Source: Legionella lytica (lineage in GTDB: Bacteria > Pseudomonadota > Gammaproteobacteria > Legionellales > Legionellaceae). From it: 64,000 nt of DNA. Positions within the stretch are counted from its first letter, which is position 1, and each line of letters begins with the position of its first letter. Shown piece after piece: positions 26,625 through 35,569 of the stretch. A program made the translations under genes and the position numbers. The notes below the pieces were generated by a model. That model saw only the letters and a list, made by a program, of their open reading frames with translations, was not told where the DNA came from and did not search any database. Location: the NCBI RefSeq assembly GCF_023921225.1, contig NZ_CP071527.1, positions 1,002,001 to 1,066,000 of the forward strand. The letters run 5' to 3'.

Positions 26625-27326
26625 ATGCGACAGGCAGTTGCTAAGGTACTTGCTTTGATGGCAATTACTCCATTTGCTTTTGCAGCAGATGCAGTGTTTC
26701 CGCCTCAGATGGTTCTCGATAAGGTTCTTTTTCAAGTTTCGGCAAAGCAATGGGTGACGACTCAATCGGCATTATTGGGCGTTAACATTAATGTTACTTT
26801 GTCGAGCGCGGATTTGGTAAAAGCTCGCGCTGACATTATGGAGCGATTAGGTAAGATCGCCGCGGGAGATTGGCATTTAACAGCCTTTGAACGTTCACAG
26901 GATAGTTCAGGATTGGAAAAGCTCTATGTTCAAGCCCAGGCTCGGGTGAACCAAACGGCATTAACGGCTATTTATCAAAATGCCAAATCAGTAAGTGTTC
27001 CTGGTGCTAAATATGAGATTGCTAATGTGGAGTTTAAGCCTAGCCTGGAAGAGGTTCAGGCCGTTTTGGTTAAAGTGCGCGAGCAATTGTATCAGCAAGT
27101 GAATGATGAGCTAGGGCGATTGAACAAGGTATACCCCACACAAAACTACAGTGTGAGCAATTTAGTTTTTGTTTCTGGTGATCGTGCTCCAGTACAACCA
27201 CTAAGAGCTTATAAAGAAAATACCATGATGGCTGTAGGAGCTGCTGCGCCTATGCCTGAAGTGTCAGTAAGTAATGAGCTTACGTTGACTGCTGTGGTTG
27301 AAGCAGCATCAAATCGAAAGCCTTAG
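26625..27326 (+). CDS. Exported protein of unknown function
   Basis: 233 residues starting MRQAVAKVLALMAI with cleavage likely after PFAFA; GGAGA precedes this ATG, which is preferred to a start 4 codons upstream. The mature protein is helical in prediction, with charged stretches around residues 60-75 and 135-160 (LVKVREQLYQQVNDELGRLNKV), and no cysteine. No family recognised, although the tone is of SIMPL-like periplasmic proteins. Confidence 0.7.
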   Translation: MRQAVAKVLALMAITPFAFAADAVFPPQMVLDKVLFQVSAKQWVTTQSALLGVNINVTLSSADLVKARADIMERLGKIAAGDWHLTAFERSQDSSGLEKLYVQAQARVNQTALTAIYQNAKSVSVPGAKYEIANVEFKPSLEEVQAVLVKVREQLYQQVNDELGRLNKVYPTQNYSVSNLVFVSGDRAPVQPLRAYKENTMMAVGAAAPMPEVSVSNELTLTAVVEAASNRKP

Positions 27327-27352
27327 AGGTTGAGTTAACGCTTATATATTAA

Positions 27353-27367
27353 GCCGCGGTAATTCGA
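27353..27367. repeat. Half copy of the CGAATTACCGCGG repeat
   Basis: CCGCGGTAATTCG matches one arm of the 6369-6399 palindrome. The second arm is missing. Confidence 0.5.
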
Positions 27368-27407
27368 CCTTCTAAGAGTGATTATTTAAGAATGAGGAGT
27401 AAATCTC

Positions 27408-28127
27408 TTGGTTGTTGAACAAGTTATTGGCCATCGCGGCGCATCGGCATATGCCCCTGAAAACACCTTGGCTGCATTTAACAAAGCATTGGAAATGGGC
27501 TGTCGCTTCATTGAATTTGATGTTATGTGCAGCGAGGATGGTGAGCCATTTATATTCCATGATGATAAGTTAAAAAGAACAACTAATGGGCGCGGTGACA
27601 TCGGGGGGGTTAACGCTGATTATTTAAGTTCTCTAGATGCCGGCTCCTGGTTTTCTCGACAATACAAAGGAGAGCCGATCCCTCATTTTCAAGCGGTTTT
27701 GGAATGGTTGGTCAGCTCAGATGTACAGGCGAATATAGAAATTAAACCTTACCCGGGAACTGATGAGCAAACCGCAGTGACGGTGCTGACTCATATCAAT
27801 CGATACTGGCCGGAAGGAAGAGCTTTACCATTGATTTCCAGCTTTTCCTGGGATGCCTTAGTGATGTGCCGTAATTTAGCGCCAGAAATGCCTTTAGGAT
27901 TGCTCTTTCACGAATGGGATGAGCAGTGGTTGCAAAAAGCGAAACAATTAGAGTGTTTTTCAATTCATTTTAATCGGAAAATATTAACTGCCGATCGAGT
28001 GAACGCCGTTAAAGAGCAAGGATATGTTGTATGTGCTTATACGGTAAACCGTAAACGCCAAGCAAATAAATTATTCAAGTGGGGCGTTGATGCTATTTTT
28101 AGTGATTACCCAGATCTTTTAGCATGA
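27408..28127 (+). CDS. ugpQ: Glycerophosphodiester phosphodiesterase
   Basis: Hydrolyses deacylated phospholipids to glycerol-3-phosphate and an alcohol. 239 residues with the GDPD signature IGHRGASAYAPENTLAAF, the metal-binding EFDVMCSEDG and HDDKLKRTTNGRG. No signal peptide, so it is cytoplasmic like UgpQ. The start is TTG, supported by GAGGAG 9 bases upstream and by the motif starting right after. It overlaps the ugpB-like gene by 4 bases (ATGA). Confidence 0.92.
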   Translation: MVVEQVIGHRGASAYAPENTLAAFNKALEMGCRFIEFDVMCSEDGEPFIFHDDKLKRTTNGRGDIGGVNADYLSSLDAGSWFSRQYKGEPIPHFQAVLEWLVSSDVQANIEIKPYPGTDEQTAVTVLTHINRYWPEGRALPLISSFSWDALVMCRNLAPEMPLGLLFHEWDEQWLQKAKQLECFSIHFNRKILTADRVNAVKEQGYVVCAYTVNRKRQANKLFKWGVDAIFSDYPDLLA

Positions 28128-29431
28128 ATAAATTGCTCATTGGTTTATTGGCATTCTTTTGCACCTTAACCCTGCACGCAAAACCTGTTGAGCTGCTGCT
28201 GTGGCATGGTATGGCTGGGCATTTAGGCGATGAGGTTAAGTTGCTTGCTGATGATTTTAATAAGAGTCAAACGCAGTATATTATTAAGCCTGTTTATAAA
28301 GGTAATTATGTTGAAACATTAACGAGTTTTGCGGCCGCATTTAGGGCTCATCAACCACCGGCAATCGTACAAATTTTTGAGGTGGGTACGGCAATCATGC
28401 ATTCAACTCAGGGAGCGATTAAGCCTGTTGATGCCTTAATGCAGGAACAGGGAATGAGTTTGCCTAAAGACGATTTTATTCCTTCAATTCGTGAGTTTTA
28501 CAGTAAAAATGGAACGTTGCAGGCTTTGCCTTTTAACCTTTCCGTACCGACCATGTACTATAATGCGGATGCTCTGGCTAAAGCGGGGTATAGCCACAGT
28601 AATTTTCCTCAGACTTGGGAGGAAATGGAAGTATTAGCCCAAAAGCTTAAAAAGGTTGGTTATGATTGCACCTATACTACGGCTTATCCTGGTTGGGTAC
28701 TTTTCGAGTCGTTTTTAGCAATTCACGGTCTACCACTAACTCAAGGGAAACCACAGACGGCAGTTTTTAATACGCCTCAATTAGTTAGTCATTTTAAACG
28801 TTTGCAGCGCTGGCATTCGCAACGTTATTTTCGTTATGCTGGGCGGGTAGATGATGCCACCATTTTATTTACCAGCAATATTTGTCCATTATTTAGTCAA
28901 TCCTCTGGAGCTTATAATAGTCTTGCTGCCTTAGTGCCTTTTCGCCTAGGAGTGGCGACCATGCCATTGGATACCCAAATTAGTAAGGTACGGCATGCGA
29001 ATGTCGCAGGTGGGGCTGCTTTATGGGTTGTAGCTGGGCAAGATGAAGTAAATTATAAGGGAATAGCCCAATTCTTTGCATTTATTGCCCAGCCCCAAAA
29101 CCAGCAGCGTTGGCATGAGCACACCGGTTATTTGCCCTTAGGCCTACAAGGTCAGTATGCGGATATTGTGAAGGCTAGTCAGCATCCCAATTTGGTATTG
29201 GCGCAAGCAGATTTAAACAGCAGCATACAAGAAAAACCACTAAAGTATCTCGGCCCACAAAATCAAATTCGCAGTATTAACGACGAGGTCTTGGAAGCGA
29301 TGTTTGCTGGTTTAATCAGCCCTGAGGCGGCGGTACATCAAGCATCAGTGCGCGCTAATCACGTATTGTTGCGTTTTGCTCGAAATGTACAGGTGAATGA
29401 TGATGTCCCCTGTTGTAAGTGGGGCTATTAG
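28124..29431 (+). CDS. ugpB: Glycerol-3-phosphate ABC transporter binding protein
   Basis: Periplasmic solute-binding protein of family 1, 435 residues, with a signal peptide (MNKLLIGLLAFFCTLTLHA). The N-terminal LLLWHGMAGHLGDEV, the DFIPSIREFYSKNG segment and SVPTMYYNADALAKAGY match UgpB. It is coupled to ugpQ. The usual permeases UgpA/E and ATPase UgpC do not follow; the next genes are on the other strand, so partners must be elsewhere or lost. Confidence 0.88.
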   Translation: MNKLLIGLLAFFCTLTLHAKPVELLLWHGMAGHLGDEVKLLADDFNKSQTQYIIKPVYKGNYVETLTSFAAAFRAHQPPAIVQIFEVGTAIMHSTQGAIKPVDALMQEQGMSLPKDDFIPSIREFYSKNGTLQALPFNLSVPTMYYNADALAKAGYSHSNFPQTWEEMEVLAQKLKKVGYDCTYTTAYPGWVLFESFLAIHGLPLTQGKPQTAVFNTPQLVSHFKRLQRWHSQRYFRYAGRVDDATILFTSNICPLFSQSSGAYNSLAALVPFRLGVATMPLDTQISKVRHANVAGGAALWVVAGQDEVNYKGIAQFFAFIAQPQNQQRWHEHTGYLPLGLQGQYADIVKASQHPNLVLAQADLNSSIQEKPLKYLGPQNQIRSINDEVLEAMFAGLISPEAAVHQASVRANHVLLRFARNVQVNDDVPCCKWGY

Positions 29432-29498
29432 TAGTGCCTTTCATATTTTTATGATGATTCTTGGTGTGCTTATTTATTTGACTATTAAAGATGAATAG
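29403..29498 (+). CDS. Possible tiny membrane peptide or permease remnant
   Basis: A 31-codon frame (MSPVVSGAISSAFHIFMMIL, then a short hydrophobic/charged end) overlaps the end of ugpB in another frame and ends with TAG. Residues 12-27 are hydrophobic enough to span a membrane. The phrase FHIFMMILGV loosely recalls the N-terminus of UgpE-type permeases, so it may be a decayed start of a lost permease. No strong ribosome binding site. Confidence 0.25.
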   Translation: MSPVVSGAISSAFHIFMMILGVLIYLTIKDE

Positions 29499-29578
29499 CT
29501 CATGGTTGGGGCGCTGACCCAACAGTAAATTATAGTGTGATTCGATGTCTTGTTGGGTCTGGGGCTGAAACCCATAAC

Positions 29579-30520
29579 TTAATGGTTGCGGGGGATAAGT
29601 GGAGGCTCCTCCATTCCTTCTAACACAATCACATCATCTTGATTTTTCTTATAAAAAAACTTTGGTGAACGTATCATTGATGTGGCTTGTTGGGTAAGGG
29701 GCTGAGCATCTAATTCAGGAGGTAATATAACTACTGGCAAAGAATGTGGTAGTTGAAAAAAATTACCTTCGTAGTCTGAGGAACTTGCAGTATTATGCGG
29801 CTCATCAGACAATAGCTCCAGAGCCATCACATTTTTTTTCACCGCAGGCGATAGCCGGTCCCATAAATGTGTTAGTTGTATATTTGCCTGCTCCATATCA
29901 AATTGCTGCACTTCTTCATCAAGATAACTATAACGAAAACCACTAAAAGGGATTTTTAAAGATTCTAAAGTGAGCTGCATTCGTTCTAAGTGTTTCTTTT
30001 TATCATCAATCATCGCGACATGGCCAGGAATACATTCCAGCTGAGTAATAATCTCTTTTAATTTTTCACCTTTATCTTTGCCATCACAAAAGATGATACC
30101 GCCTTGGCAAGAAGAATGATTATCCGGAATAATACTATTTTGAGAGAAATCTACTCCTACGTCGGCAAGCTGTCTTATCGTTTGTTGACTGATGGAATAC
30201 CCACGAGCTGTTAATCCAATTACGGGTATCCCAATATCTTGCAGGGCTTTAATGATAAGAACTATATTTGATTCTACAGCAGACGTACGCACAAAATTTT
30301 GCACCGCATTATAAACGGAGAGTAGGGCGATTTGATAAATTGTTGGTGCAATATTATGTTGTAGGCAATGCGTAAATAATCCCTCAAACCAGGCATCACC
30401 TCCTAAGGACAGGCGAGGTTTCATAACGGTGTTATCTAAATCTAAAACTAACCAGCTGTTAAAATGAACTGTTTTTAAGGCATCACGAAAATGCTTTATT
30501 TCTTTAATCGTGTGGGGCAT
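29579..30520 (-). CDS. DUF2608-type HAD-like protein
   Basis: 313 residues from the ATG at 30520, chosen because GGAG lies 9 bases upstream; an open frame adds 14 codons upstream but these overlap a terminator hairpin. The N-terminal LVLDLDNTVMKPR is a HAD motif I with both aspartates, GLTARGYS is motif II, and VAMIDDKKKHLERM near residue 200 is motif IV. DUF2608 proteins are common in Legionella and Coxiella and their function is unknown. No signal peptide. Confidence 0.78.
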   Translation of the reverse strand: MPHTIKEIKHFRDALKTVHFNSWLVLDLDNTVMKPRLSLGGDAWFEGLFTHCLQHNIAPTIYQIALLSVYNAVQNFVRTSAVESNIVLIIKALQDIGIPVIGLTARGYSISQQTIRQLADVGVDFSQNSIIPDNHSSCQGGIIFCDGKDKGEKLKEIITQLECIPGHVAMIDDKKKHLERMQLTLESLKIPFSGFRYSYLDEEVQQFDMEQANIQLTHLWDRLSPAVKKNVMALELLSDEPHNTASSSDYEGNFFQLPHSLPVVILPPELDAQPLTQQATSMIRSPKFFYKKNQDDVIVLEGMEEPPLIPRNH

Positions 30521-30536
30521 TACTTTTTCTCCAGAT

Positions 30537-30567
30537 AAAAAAGGCGCCAGGTTGTAAACCATGGCGC
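30537..30567 (-). terminator. Intrinsic terminator after the protease-domain gene
   Basis: On the minus strand GCGCCATGGTT pairs with AACCTGGCGC and is followed by a run of six Ts. It lies about 15 bases after the stop of the large protein gene and before the DUF2608-type gene, which would therefore be transcribed by read-through or its own promoter. Confidence 0.75.
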
Positions 30568-30581
30568 ATGATATAGGATGA

Positions 30582-33500
30582 TTATTTTAAAAAGAAATTG
30601 TGACTTGTTTTTGCGGGGGGAGGATCCACATCCATAGATGTTGATTGGAAAAATACATGGCGGCGCGGACCTGTTGGGGCTCGTCGCGGTGGCTTCACTT
30701 CCTCAATTGCTATCTCTTCTTCATCGGATTCGATTTCATCCTCTTGAGTTATACTATCAGTGTCCTCATTGCTTGCTTCATACGTAGCACTCTGACTTGA
30801 CTGATCTGAAAGCTCACTGAGGTCATCAGAGCTAGCCTCAAATTCTTCGCTGTCTATTTCTTCTTCATCGAGATCAGAAGCATCTTTATAACGCTCGCTC
30901 ATCTCTTGAATTTTTTGCATGTAACTTCGCATACCAGGGGTTATGCCTGCACTAAATAGATCATCCTCATCCTGTTCTGATTCATCCGATGATGACTCGG
31001 CAAGTATGCGTCGACTAGGAGTACGCAGGTCCACATGTTTTTTTTCTGGTTTTCCAAGCAAGCCATGAGGAAAAAACTTTTGTGGGACTGGAGAACGCAT
31101 CAAATTATCTTTTGGTATTGCTACTTCTTCAGCTGAAGCTCTTATGTCTTGAGCTGCAACTAAATCTACAGAGCGATCATGAGAAATATGATGACGTTTT
31201 AGTAGCCGAGCATGTTCTTGAGCAGACATATTCGGGATGACAATTTTAGATTTTGAACCGAGAGTAATGACGTGTTGCTCTCCTTGATGTTGCCCCATAG
31301 CCAGAAGAACATCATGGATGTTGTTAATTGGTTTACCATTAATCTCTTTAACAATCGCCTGAATATGCTTCTCGTAGCCTTGGGTTTCATTACATTTCAG
31401 GATGGTATTGATAACGATTATTTGTTCATTTGGGCTTTTTTTCGGAGCATCAGGCAATGAGCAATTTTCCTCAACTAAATGCATGTCTTCAAAAGCAAAC
31501 CCTTCTCCGTTCATGTAATTTCGGGTTAAGGGAACAAAGCAAATTCCAGAATTAATATAATAAGTTGGCATTTTGTCGTGTTCTTCAACAGAGACTTTTT
31601 CGGTATCACCCAAAATAGTATCTAAAACAACTTCAATATCTAATTCTTCGGTGCGGTTATTTATTTGGTTTTTGCGTAATACCCTCAGCATAACTGTGTC
31701 ACCAATAAACTTTGACTGAGTTACATGACAAAAATCAATACAATTTCCGATTCCAGGAATATCTACTGTACCTTCATTCGAAATAGGTAAACCATCAATG
31801 GCAAGTAAAATATCATCTCTTTTTAATTTACCATAAGCATCAGATAAATTATCAATATTAGTGATACGCACCCCTGTTCTTTTCGCCATTTTGTAGTATG
31901 CGCGCTCGTTGGCATTTTCAAGCTCTTCGGTAATCATCGGTATAGTGGGAAAGCCACGATACTCTTTATTGCTTAATACTTCATCGAGGAAATGTTTTAT
32001 GATTGGCACAGGAATAATATAACTTAACCCTTGATGACCACCATAGCCTTGAAACGCAACACCGACAACCTTGCCATCAGAAAAAACTGGTCCACCGCTG
32101 TTCCCAGGATTCACTGCTGCATCAACTTGTGCCTGCAATAAACGTTGGTCGCTCATCGAATAACTATCAACTTGAATACGTGAAACAATTCCTTTGGAGA
32201 TAGACAGTTCGGTGCCGCCCATTGGATAACCAATAACGGTTATTTTTTGTTGTAATTTAACCATTTCGCCAAATTCAACAGGAACTATAGATGCTTGAAA
32301 TTCTGGATCAGCAACCGACAATAGGGCTAAGTCACATTGATAGCCTGGAAGGCTACCTACAAGTTTTGCCTCATATTTTTTATGGCTATTACCTAAACGT
32401 AATTGCATATAAGTCGCATTCTCAGCTACATGAGCATTGGTCAAAACGTATTTTTTCCCAAAGCGTTCAACAACGAAACCTGAACCTGAGCATGAGGCTG
32501 ATTTTGGGCCTAACCAAGGATTATCATAATCGGGCACAAAAAACTCAGTAAAAATTTGGGTTACTGATTTGTCATGCTTGTGATTCGTAGGGTATTTGGA
32601 CTTTTTGGTGCTTGGAGAAGCTGCGGCCTCTTCTTCTGTAACCTCGTCTTCATGCTTTCTTTTTTTGCGATTGCCTTTGCTCGCACTTAAAAGGGGGATT
32701 TTTTGCTGCGAGCTTTCAGGACGTGCTTTGGGACGTTTTATCTGGGGAATACTAATCAAATCATCTTCTGTATCAGAGCTATTTGCTAGTTGACGACTGC
32801 TGGTAGCGGATTTGGGTTTTGTTTTGGTTACTGAACCGCTGGATTCATCCATCCGCGCCTGGGTTAAAATTGATACGGAAGAACTTGCTTGCTCCTCTTT
32901 TTGAGGGCGGTTTCTTGTCGACATTCTTGGCGTTCTTTTTACCACTTGCTCACTGGTTGGAGCGTGATGGTGCAGGATACTATGAGTTATTCCAGTACCT
33001 TGAGCTAGATCAGATGCTTTCGGAAACATTGGATATGCCAGGAAAGGATCGATTGATTGAGTCAATTCCACAAAGCGTTCTTTTATTTGAATTTTAACTT
33101 TGAAATCAATGTGCTTAATTAATTCTGAATCAAGCAGCATGTCAAATTTAGGTTTGATACTTAATAGTGATTCAGGCGCGTGAAGAGCAAACCATTTAAT
33201 AATCCGCTCTAAAATCATCATTTGCGTATTAGCCCATTTAGGTCCTGCGCCTAAATTGTCTTTAGTTTGTGGATCGATGCTCATAGGCATTAATGACCAG
33301 CCTTTGGCATGTAACCATTCCGGGCGATAGCTATTTTTATGAAAAGCGTCTTTTAGATCCGCAGAAAAAGCACGTTTTAAGCGCTCCTTCATTTCGGGAT
33401 GGAGTTCATCAACCATGTTGTTAAAGAAGTTTTCATAAGCATCACGAGCTGATTCACCCATAACGGTATTTTGATCAGGATTTCTTGTTTTGTACTGATC

Positions 33501-34133
33501 CCGTCGTGGTACAGAAGCATGCTCAACCCTTAATGCCTCGCCACCTTTAGTGACTGGTTTGATTTCTTTGAGTTCTTTTTCTAAATCTTTTCTCACAGTT
33601 TCAGAAAGATCCGTGCGAAATAAAGGTGTTTGTCTTGTTGAGCCCCAAAAGGGTGGTTTCCCTTCTTGTGGTCCAGGGGAAAAACAAGCTATTTGAATAG
33701 GATTTTCATTATCTTGTTCACCAACTGTGCCAGAAATAATGCGTTTAGAATACATAGAGGTGCCTTGTGGCGTATGGGCACGATAACGATGCATTCCATG
33801 GAATGGTTCTATTGCTTCGATATCTTCTAATGGGCGGACAGTCGGTGCTTTATCTTTGGTTGAGGAGGGTAGTCCGTACTGCAGTGCAATTGTTTGATGG
33901 CCTTGTTCTACAATAACAGCATGTCCTACTTTTTTACTATTTGGTGCATAACGGGCATGCTCATTATCATTCAGAAAAACAAAATCCTCTGCAGTGAAAT
34001 CAGTGGATGGGCTGCCGGATGGGGGTGGGGTAGCATTATTGTGTGGCTCTTTTATTTTTTGTTTTTTCTTGGTGGTTTCTTCTTGAGAACTGATCGGGGG
34101 CTGAGATGCCGTACCAAATTTATCTTTTGGCAT
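30582..34133 (-). CDS. Large multidomain protein with Deg/HtrA-type serine protease core
   Basis: 1183 residues from the ATG at 34133, preceded by AAGGAG; the open frame extends 15 codons further. No signal peptide. Residues about 50-400 are a domain I do not recognise (containing ALRVEHASVPRRDQ and NLGAGPKWANTQMM). A Ser/Lys-rich linker (about 410-535) follows. The protease domain has His568 (TNAHVAEN), Asp601 (YQCDLAL) and Ser679 (NPGNSGGPV), an intact trypsin-type triad as in DegP. PDZ-like segments follow (KRDDILLAIDGLPI near 790). The C-terminal 130 residues are Glu/Ser/Asp-rich. The lack of a secretion signal and the glutamate-rich end suggest a Dot/Icm substrate; that is inference. Confidence 0.8.
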   Translation of the reverse strand: MPKDKFGTASQPPISSQEETTKKKQKIKEPHNNATPPPSGSPSTDFTAEDFVFLNDNEHARYAPNSKKVGHAVIVEQGHQTIALQYGLPSSTKDKAPTVRPLEDIEAIEPFHGMHRYRAHTPQGTSMYSKRIISGTVGEQDNENPIQIACFSPGPQEGKPPFWGSTRQTPLFRTDLSETVRKDLEKELKEIKPVTKGGEALRVEHASVPRRDQYKTRNPDQNTVMGESARDAYENFFNNMVDELHPEMKERLKRAFSADLKDAFHKNSYRPEWLHAKGWSLMPMSIDPQTKDNLGAGPKWANTQMMILERIIKWFALHAPESLLSIKPKFDMLLDSELIKHIDFKVKIQIKERFVELTQSIDPFLAYPMFPKASDLAQGTGITHSILHHHAPTSEQVVKRTPRMSTRNRPQKEEQASSSVSILTQARMDESSGSVTKTKPKSATSSRQLANSSDTEDDLISIPQIKRPKARPESSQQKIPLLSASKGNRKKRKHEDEVTEEEAAASPSTKKSKYPTNHKHDKSVTQIFTEFFVPDYDNPWLGPKSASCSGSGFVVERFGKKYVLTNAHVAENATYMQLRLGNSHKKYEAKLVGSLPGYQCDLALLSVADPEFQASIVPVEFGEMVKLQQKITVIGYPMGGTELSISKGIVSRIQVDSYSMSDQRLLQAQVDAAVNPGNSGGPVFSDGKVVGVAFQGYGGHQGLSYIIPVPIIKHFLDEVLSNKEYRGFPTIPMITEELENANERAYYKMAKRTGVRITNIDNLSDAYGKLKRDDILLAIDGLPISNEGTVDIPGIGNCIDFCHVTQSKFIGDTVMLRVLRKNQINNRTEELDIEVVLDTILGDTEKVSVEEHDKMPTYYINSGICFVPLTRNYMNGEGFAFEDMHLVEENCSLPDAPKKSPNEQIIVINTILKCNETQGYEKHIQAIVKEINGKPINNIHDVLLAMGQHQGEQHVITLGSKSKIVIPNMSAQEHARLLKRHHISHDRSVDLVAAQDIRASAEEVAIPKDNLMRSPVPQKFFPHGLLGKPEKKHVDLRTPSRRILAESSSDESEQDEDDLFSAGITPGMRSYMQKIQEMSERYKDASDLDEEEIDSEEFEASSDDLSELSDQSSQSATYEASNEDTDSITQEDEIESDEEEIAIEEVKPPRRAPTGPRRHVFFQSTSMDVDPPPAKTSHNFFLK

Positions 34134-34386
34134 AATTAAACTCCTTGTATTAAAAATGCTTACATCATGTAACGACAAGCCGTCTTACTGACGGGCGAAT
34201 TATTGTTAACAGAAACAAATTTTGGTGTAAAGAGTTTTATTGTTGTATTATTTTAAAGTTAATATAATCAAATAGTTACAAGAAATGCCCATTGATTTGT
34301 CAATGGGCTTGGGAAAAAAACATCCTGAGCGTTATTGTGATACAAGCACCGGAGCATTGTTTCAACTTATTGATAAGTTGCAATAC

Positions 34387-35379
34387 TTATTGGCTGAGTG
34401 AATAGGTTGTCCTGTCTGTTTTTTGATCATTGGATCTATTTGTTGACGTTTGTTGCATGAACAATAACGTTGGTGCATTAATAGCGGTTGTTACCAATTT
34501 GTTTATTCTATTGCTCTTCTCATCTAGAGAAGAAAAATCACGCAAATCGGTTTGAGGCTGATCAAGTGCCTCCCATATCTCATTCATGAGTTGATCATAA
34601 TTTTTAGTTGATGCCCAATTTTCTGCTTCTAGATCACTCGCGACGCGGTATTTAATTGCATCAAAATGAGTCTTGTCGCCTCCTTTTGTTTGTAATATGT
34701 ATATCATTTCCGTTACTTCTATACAGTCTTGATAGGTCTTAATTGCTTTAATTTTTTCTACACAATATAGCTCTAAGGCTACAGCCACTTGGGTGGCACT
34801 CTTCGTTTCTGTAAGGTATCTCTGACTACAAGGAATCGGGCGGAACTGTGCTAAAAAATTAAAAAATGTTCGTATTCTATTTTCCTCATCCTTCACATTA
34901 TAAAGTTGCTGAATGAGCTGATTTGCATGTTGAGGGAGTAATGGTTCATCGGGGATGGTGTAATCTGAAAAAGATCGGAGCCGTGCATCAAAAATGGTTT
35001 GACATAAAGGGTTTGCAAGTACTTTGGTTAACACACTGAACATTGGTAAAAGCTCTTCGTTGTAAACAAAACTACTAAGATTAAATAATGTGAGTGCACG
35101 GCTTAATCCATCTGCAGCAATGGATTGTGAGAAAAGGGTAGGAACAATCTCAATATTTATTCCAGCTTTTAGCATGTTTGTTATAAGTTCAAGATATTCA
35201 GCAGCATGGGCGGCATTATCCAAGATACCATTGATTGACTGCTCATTTAATAATTTTAATGCATCAAGTTTCACCAAGAGTTCAGATAGTACTTCTTGTT
35301 CTGAATACGTTAATTCGGTAAAAAGGTTTGGATGTTCTTTAAAGCTTTGTGGAAATTTTTTTTGCCAGTTTTTTAACAT
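34387..35379 (-). CDS. Unknown helical protein, Legionella-type repeats at N-terminus
   Basis: 330 residues, apparently all helical. Residues about 30-105 contain degenerate repeats of the style LLNEQSINGILDNAAHAAEY / NMLKAGINIEIV / LFSQSIAADGLSRALTLFN, which recall repeat units I know from other Legionella proteins of unknown function. No signal peptide or membrane segment. The C-terminus is Ser/Thr/Asn/Asp-rich (STNRSNDQKTDRTTYSLSQ). It precedes the protease-core gene on the same strand with a 250-base gap. A possible effector, unproven. Confidence 0.65.
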   Translation of the reverse strand: MLKNWQKKFPQSFKEHPNLFTELTYSEQEVLSELLVKLDALKLLNEQSINGILDNAAHAAEYLELITNMLKAGINIEIVPTLFSQSIAADGLSRALTLFNLSSFVYNEELLPMFSVLTKVLANPLCQTIFDARLRSFSDYTIPDEPLLPQHANQLIQQLYNVKDEENRIRTFFNFLAQFRPIPCSQRYLTETKSATQVAVALELYCVEKIKAIKTYQDCIEVTEMIYILQTKGGDKTHFDAIKYRVASDLEAENWASTKNYDQLMNEIWEALDQPQTDLRDFSSLDEKSNRINKLVTTAINAPTLLFMQQTSTNRSNDQKTDRTTYSLSQ

Positions 35380-35569
35380 GATCTATATCCATATGGTGAA
35401 AAAATAGTCAAAAGATTAACCTCTCTCTGTATATAGTCAAGAGGGGTTAAAATAAAAAATATTGGAGCTAATTTAAGAATTATATTCATAAATTGTCGGT
35501 TGGACCCATGCCCCAACAATGCATCGAGCCGGATCTCAACTTACACCTCATTAAACAATTTCCTAAACC

